From: a bacterium
GTDB taxonomy: Bacteria; Planctomycetota; UBA1135; GCA-002686595
Assembly: GCA_024226735.1 (NCBI GenBank)
Contig: JAAELL010000438.1
Location: 1 to 34,074, forward strand
Direction: 5' to 3'
DNA: 34,074 nt
In this document: positions 32,707 through 34,074 of the stretch, piece after piece
Layout of the letters: the number at the start of each line of letters is the position of its first letter
How positions within the stretch are numbered: the stretch's first letter is position 1
Made by a program: the position numbers and the translations under genes
The notes under the pieces: model-generated
Seen by the model: the letters and a program-made list of their open reading frames with translations, nothing else
Told to the model about the DNA's origin: nothing
Database searches by the model: none

Positions 32707-32823
32707 TCACATGAAGGTCACGCTCACCGCATCCGTGAAGTTGCTCGTCGGCCCCGGGTTCGTCGAGGCCCCCAGGAGGCTGGCAAAGAGCCAAGAAAGC
32801 GATCGGCAGAATGTATCGTGCAT
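32707..32823 (-). pseudogene. Signal peptide joined to beta-domain tail: deletion remnant
   Basis: A 38-residue ORF begins M-H-D-T-F-C-R-S-L-S-W-L-F-A-S-L-L-G-A-S, a Sec signal peptide, and ends T-S-N-F-T-D-A-V-S-V-T-F-M. The last part matches the end of the secreted beta-domain protein at 6500-7606 (T-S-N-F-T-E-A-L-R-I-A-F). The whole mature domain between signal and tail is missing, so this looks like an in-frame internal deletion of a once larger secreted protein. It might still be translated and secreted as a very short peptide. From 32824 to 33143 I see no gene. Confidence 0.6.
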
Positions 32824-33143
32824 GACAGGGGCGGCTGGCGGTGGTGCTCTATTCGATCGCGCACGGACGCGTTCGACTACACGGTCTCGGAGCAAAAGAG
32901 CCGGCGCATCGACTCGACCCGCCAAGAGCACAAACCGGCGCCATTTCAATACGAGGCGCCACACTCCCAACCTACGGCGGCTGACGAGTTGGCAGGGATC
33001 GTCCGGTCGAGGCCCCGCTCGGTGTTCGGCCTTGGCCCTGTGCGGCCGAGCTTCCTGACAAGAGGGCGTGACCCCCCAGGGGCGCCGGTGACGGGCGAGG
33101 ACGTCTTCGCCGGTGCGCGTCGGAGTGAGACGCGGCGTCCGGC

Positions 33144-33560
33144 TCAGTTCTCCAGCTTGATGGCGATCAGCTTCTTCACGATGCCGACCTTCTTCTGGCT
33201 CGTGACCTCGATCCGTGCCGGTCTGCCCTCGGGGTAGGCCTTTGCCGCCTCGATCTCGGCGACCAGCTCGCGCGGGAGGTTGCTCCCGCGCGCGGCCTCG
33301 ATGGCCTTCTCACGCAGGGCCATGGACGCCGTGAAGGTCTTCCCGTGCGGGATCATGTAGAGCACGGCCTTCTTCCTCCGCGTCACCTTGTAGGTCCAGC
33401 CGTGCTTCGCACCGTAGAACTTCCACTCGCACTCGAGGCCCTCGCACCCGTTCGCGACGTGCTCGTCGATCGCGTCCCAATGCTTCTTGTTCTTGCCGAG
33501 AGCCCTGGCGAGCGCGGCGCCCGTGGGCTTCTTCGATCTCTCGTTCCAGACGATCTCCAT
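33144..33560 (-). CDS. DUF3788 family protein
   Basis: 138 residues. The pattern W-K-F-Y-G-A-K-H-G-W-T-Y-K-V followed by K-K-A-V-L-Y-M-I-P and K-T-F-T-A-S-M-A-L-R-E-K-A is that of DUF3788, small cytosolic proteins of unknown function found in many bacteria. There is no signal peptide or membrane segment, and the protein is rich in lysine. The ATG at 33560 gives the family's normal length. It stands alone on its strand, with gene remnants on both sides, and no regulatory partner is visible. Confidence 0.8.
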   Translation of the reverse strand: MEIVWNERSKKPTGAALARALGKNKKHWDAIDEHVANGCEGLECEWKFYGAKHGWTYKVTRRKKAVLYMIPHGKTFTASMALREKAIEAARGSNLPRELVAEIEAAKAYPEGRPARIEVTSQKKVGIVKKLIAIKLEN

Positions 33561-33616
33561 GACGGTGTCCTCCCAGCGAAGGGTGCTGGTCTTTCGCCAG
33601 ATGGTAGCCAGCGGCG

Positions 33617-33808
33617 CTCACGCACACCCCGCTCGTCCCGACACCGCTCGACCCGAACGCGGAGACGATCGACGAGCTCGACCTCGCCCACGAGACGCTG
33701 GTGATCTTGGTCGCCCGCCGGAGCCAGCGGTGCCCGGCGAAAGCCTCCCCGCGCCCGTGGCAAGAGGGGGGAGGACCACGGCCCTGCCGGGCTGCGGTCC
33801 TCCCTTGA
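33617..33808 (+). other. Coding-like stretch in the right intergenic region
   Basis: In phase with a TGA at 33806 the plus strand reads P-T-P-L-D-P-N-A-E-T-I-D-E-L-D-L-A-H-E-T then L-V-I-L-V-A-R-R, after which the sequence becomes repetitive and enters the hairpin at 33769-33804. There is no start codon with a ribosome site. It may be a gene fragment. The remaining 33809-33939 shows nothing supportable. Confidence 0.15.
33769..33804. other. Strong 16-bp hairpin
   Basis: GGGAGGACCACGGCCC (33769-33784), loop TGCC, GGGCTGCGGTCCTCCC (33789-33804). The arms are complementary except at two positions, giving a very stable GC-rich stem. No T-run follows, so it is not a classical terminator; it could be a factor-independent stabiliser, a dispersed palindrome or part of a mobile remnant next to the terminal repeat. 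Confidence 0.5.
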
Positions 33809-33939
33809 AAGGGGTAGCGGGGGGACGCTGGGCTCGGCTGGAGAAGGCCAAGCGGAGAACCGGAGGAGAGTCCGGGGAATGAACGGCCCCCACCAGGTAC
33901 TCCCTCCAGCCCGTTGCGAGCTGCCCCGCAAGGAAGTAT

Positions 33940-34069
33940 CTAGTGGTGTGAGTCACTCTTGTGCGGCATTTTGGTCGGCCCGTACCCGCCCGCTGCTGCG
34001 TTGCGCCTCCTCCGAGACTTGCAGCGAAGTCGCGTCGTCGCTGCGCCTTGCAGCGAACGCGTACGCACC
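33940..34069 (-). repeat. Right arm of 130-bp inverted repeat at window ends
   Basis: Reverse complement of 10-139 with one mismatch. It starts exactly at CTAGT (33940), where the left copy ends with ACTAG, so the shared unit has a sharp inner border in both copies. At the outer side the match ends at 34069; the last five bases (AGATC) differ from the left copy, which continues to the CCGACCAAAAT end. The junction differs on the two sides, as expected for a dispersed repeat and not for a direct duplication of this locus. Confidence 0.85.
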
Positions 34070-34074
34070 AGATC

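Noticed and set aside
1..34074. tRNA, rRNA, CRISPR arrays, complete insertion sequences or prophage genes
   Set aside because: Both strands were read for these and no cloverleaf-like genes, regular spaced repeats or transposase/integrase ORFs were recognised.

Overview
The window is 34 kb of GC-rich bacterial DNA, most likely from a member of the Planctomycetota. The pointers are a secreted protein with the C-terminal beta-domain that ends N-F-T-E-A-L (6500-7606), a c-type cytochrome protein related to the hydrazine synthase alpha subunit (HzsA) next to a Tat-exported Gfo/Idh/MocA oxidoreductase (7916-12318), a membrane-anchored Ser/Thr kinase and a DUF3788 protein. This is a judgement from protein style; no rRNA or tRNA was seen.

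Layout. Both ends carry the same 130-bp sequence in inverted orientation (10-139 and 33940-34069), a dispersed repeat at which the assembly probably stopped. From 140 to 12.5 kb the content is mixed: a heparinase II/III gene broken by an internal deletion, a minus-strand unit (OmpH-like secreted protein, TetR regulator, membrane Ser/Thr kinase) with a candidate operator upstream, a plus-strand homocysteine S-methyltransferase followed by a small gene frameshifted at a C7 tract, the secreted beta-domain protein, an HTH regulator remnant, and the HzsA-like/Gfo pair.

From 32246 down to 12519 runs one uninterrupted minus-strand array of 14 genes. Neighbours overlap by 4 bp (ATGA, GTGA or TTGA) or are 1-16 bp apart, so this is almost certainly one operon. 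In transcription order it encodes: an indolepyruvate oxidoreductase alpha subunit fused to a glutamate-synthase-beta-like FAD/NAD(P) module and ferredoxin domains; IorB; HyuA and HyuB; an acyl-CoA dehydrogenase without the usual catalytic glutamate; the small and large subunits of a B12-dependent acyl-CoA mutase; a family III CoA-transferase; the FAD, [2Fe-2S] and molybdenum subunits of a xanthine-dehydrogenase-family hydroxylase; a fused 3-hydroxyacyl-CoA dehydrogenase/enoyl-CoA hydratase; a thiolase; and a methylmalonyl-CoA-epimerase-like protein.

This set closely matches the anaerobic indoleacetate (auxin) pathway known from Aromatoleum/Azoarcus (iaa genes). Inferred route: indolepyruvate -> indoleacetyl-CoA (Ior) -> 2-oxo-indoleacetyl derivative (Mo hydroxylase) -> ring-opened (2-aminophenyl)succinyl derivative (HyuAB) -> CoA moved to the other carboxyl (CoA-transferase) -> (2-aminobenzyl)malonyl-CoA (mutase, epimerase) -> 2-aminocinnamoyl-CoA + CO2 (decarboxylating dehydrogenase) -> 2-aminobenzoyl-CoA + acetyl-CoA (hydratase/dehydrogenase, thiolase). 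What looks new is the host lineage, the built-in Ior entry step in place of a CoA ligase, and the Ior-NAD(P) oxidoreductase fusion. The operon is flanked by gene fragments (12409-12525 and 32409-32823), which would fit insertion into older sequence. The right end holds a DUF3788 gene, a strong hairpin and the second repeat arm.
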